From: Rhodanobacter sp.
Lineage (GTDB): Bacteria; Pseudomonadota; Gammaproteobacteria; Xanthomonadales; Rhodanobacteraceae
DNA length: 64,000 nt
Direction: 5' to 3'
Assembly (NCBI GenBank): GCA_004298045.1
Contig: SCRM01000016.1
Span: forward strand, 186,001 to 250,000
The notes beneath the pieces are model-generated. The model worked only from the letters and a program-made list of their open reading frames with translations, was not told the origin of the DNA and ran no database searches. The first letter of the stretch is position 1; each line of letters opens with the position of its first letter. The position numbers and the translations under genes were made by a program. Shown one piece after another: positions 63,601 to 64,000 of this stretch.

Positions 63601-64000
63601 GCTGCGAGATGTTGGTGGAGATGCCCTTGTTGTCGGCGGTGAAGGTCTGCGCCAGGGCGGTGGCGGAAACCGTGACCGCCCCGAGATCCTTCGCCTCCTT
63701 GGTCGAGGCGCCGCCCACGGTGAGGTTCACCGCGGTGTCCTGCGCCAATTGCAGGTACACGTTCTTTTGCTCAACCTGCGGCATGCCCGCCTTGGACACC
63801 GTCACGTCGAACGGGCCGCCCACGCGCAGGCCCTGCGCGGCGTAGCGGCCATCGGCGCCGGTGGTGGCAATCTTGGTGGTGCCCGACGGCTCATGCACGA
63901 TCTGTACGGTGGCGCCGGCAACTGGCTGGCCACTGGCATCGAGCACACGGCCGCTGATCGAGGACGAGGTGTCCTGGGCCAGCGCCGGCACGGCGACCGT
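60698..64000 (-). CDS. Oar-like TonB-dependent receptor (partial, start beyond right edge)
   Basis: At least 1100 residues of an outer-membrane receptor. At the right edge the end of a signal peptide (TVAVPALAQ) is visible, so only the first few codons are missing. A carboxypeptidase-regulatory-like domain (ISGRVLDASGQPVAGATVQI) comes first, then a plug (ISTNISQRELDAVPAPDRSI, followed by QNIVRMDPRVV) and a barrel ending LTLRYKF. This is the Oar pattern (named from Myxococcus). Such proteins handle protein or peptide traffic or metal uptake; the ligand is unknown. A terminator follows. Confidence 0.9.
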   Translation of the reverse strand, partial: TVAVPALAQDTSSSISGRVLDASGQPVAGATVQIVHEPSGTTKIATTGADGRYAAQGLRVGGPFDVTVSKAGMPQVEQKNVYLQLAQDTAVNLTVGGASTKEAKDLGAVTVSATALAQTFTADNKGISTNISQRELDAVPAPDRSIQNIVRMDPRVVITDRERGEISAVGQNSRYNNITVDSMSANDPFGLNANGLPTLGTPISMDTIAEYNISTVNYDVAIRRGLGANVNAVTKSGTNQFHGSVYYSFQNDDMIGDNLQGASYKGFSRQWTGGATLGGPIIKDKLFFFASLEKSTQIAAGSPYGPEDSGAGAPVIGLTSAQVDQIRDIAAQKYGMTNLGSVGGGNANLLDKRYLAKLDWNISNNHRASFTYSETKETKPIITGSPTNLRLSSAWYTTKVDNKSYALHFYDDWSDMFSTDTTVSYRNFDQHRGPYNGVSMPDVTVYPVAYGGPNVEFGTEYSSQANVLKVKTWNAAWAGTLFAGDHTIKGGIDFERGEYYNLFLQNLFGSYVFEETRDKSNKVVATGLDNFLNGLYYQYRYNRPADGLSLADTAAAYNLNQWGVFLQDTWQVNNNLSVQYGVRVDIPLMTDRPLYNAKYAGVFGRSNQTTINGNRVVQPRMSFNYAFDTGLMTQLRGGAGLFISNPPGVWLGNIFSNSGMTQTQYNCGPGGAAPCRAEWPSAVLPPFSPDPGHQLDGGAGGQMTVNTVSPGFRIPSAWKFSLGFDKELPWWGLIATVDYQHIKQRDAIWFQNLNTGAPTGALPDGRLTFYKDKNSGPLLLDQSALGLVVGSNGKALSNSTLANSNRAFSSANINLANSSKGKADSLTLSLKKPFADGWTAMTGLTWGRSTEVSPGTSSVALSNYRYNYLTNPSENVASTSNYSIPWRFIASLTWQHNFFGNYATTASAFFDSHSASPYSWVFGNDANGDSFTNDLAFIPRPGQVEFRPGTSQALIDQFYSYIQGNEYLRDHAGDIARRNGARAGWINQLDLSFSQEIPGIFAGNKGVVRLDIYNFGNLLNKHWGVEKRVGFPGGRALADFYGVDQATGKYIYNIDCGGAKSCSNYIQNGHYSPQAIPVYINNNDDLAQRWSVLLTLRYKF

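Overview
The window is about 64 kb of high-G+C chromosomal DNA from a gammaproteobacterium, most likely a Xanthomonadales member of the Rhodanobacteraceae type (Rhodanobacter/Dyella/Luteibacter-like). This placement is inferred from gene content: the thrS-infC-rpmI-rplT-pheS-pheT-ihfA-merR-tRNA-Pro order, several large TonB-dependent receptors (TBDRs) paired with LacI regulators, an Oar-like receptor, and REP-like GGGATTCGG repeats. No rRNA, CRISPR array, prophage or insertion sequence was seen.

Layout. (1) 1-5.5 kb: a mevalonate-pathway gene group (phosphomevalonate kinase, cut by the window edge, and diphosphomevalonate decarboxylase) tightly packed with a ureohydrolase-like protein and a GNAT/FemAB-like transferase; an acyl carrier protein and a beta-ketoacyl-ACP synthase diverge from it. 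(2) 5.5-15.1 kb: a sugar-utilisation locus with MFS transporter, LacI regulator, a perfect 22-bp operator, TBDR, a twice-frameshifted toroid-type hydrolase and a GH3 beta-glucosidase; the likely substrate is a beta-glucoside oligosaccharide. (3) 15.1-26.6 kb: mixed housekeeping genes (two class III aminotransferases, HAD phosphatase, MipA-like porin, acetyltransferase, M13 peptidase, queA, PsiF-repeat protein, upp).

(4) 26.6-28.5 kb: the most unusual part, a cassette array of the integron kind. Four small genes of unknown or poorly defined role all lie on the minus strand and are separated by attC recombination sites in the matching orientation. Base composition is visibly lower in G+C, and no integrase gene is in the window. 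It is followed by a block of REP-like hairpins. (5) 29.1-43 kb: pip, a D-2-hydroxyglutarate dehydrogenase-like gene divergent from serA, tRNA-Pro, the translation operon from thrS to merR (infC starts with the rare ATC codon), a nucleotide-sugar epimerase and a HemJ/CopD-like membrane protein.

(6) 42.9-55.8 kb: a second LacI/TBDR locus. The + strand genes encode a TBDR, KDG-type sugar kinase, sugar porter, enoyl-CoA hydratase, class III CoA-transferase, aldehyde dehydrogenase and a GH88 unsaturated glucuronyl hydrolase, several with overlapping start and stop codons. Three near-identical operators flank the TBDR. It looks like a uronate-oligosaccharide catabolic system with an added CoA-thioester branch whose substrate is not obvious. 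(7) 55.8-64 kb: tRNA-Val, uvrB, a solitary pseudopilin, tRNA-Asn, ppnN and an Oar-like TBDR that runs off the right edge.
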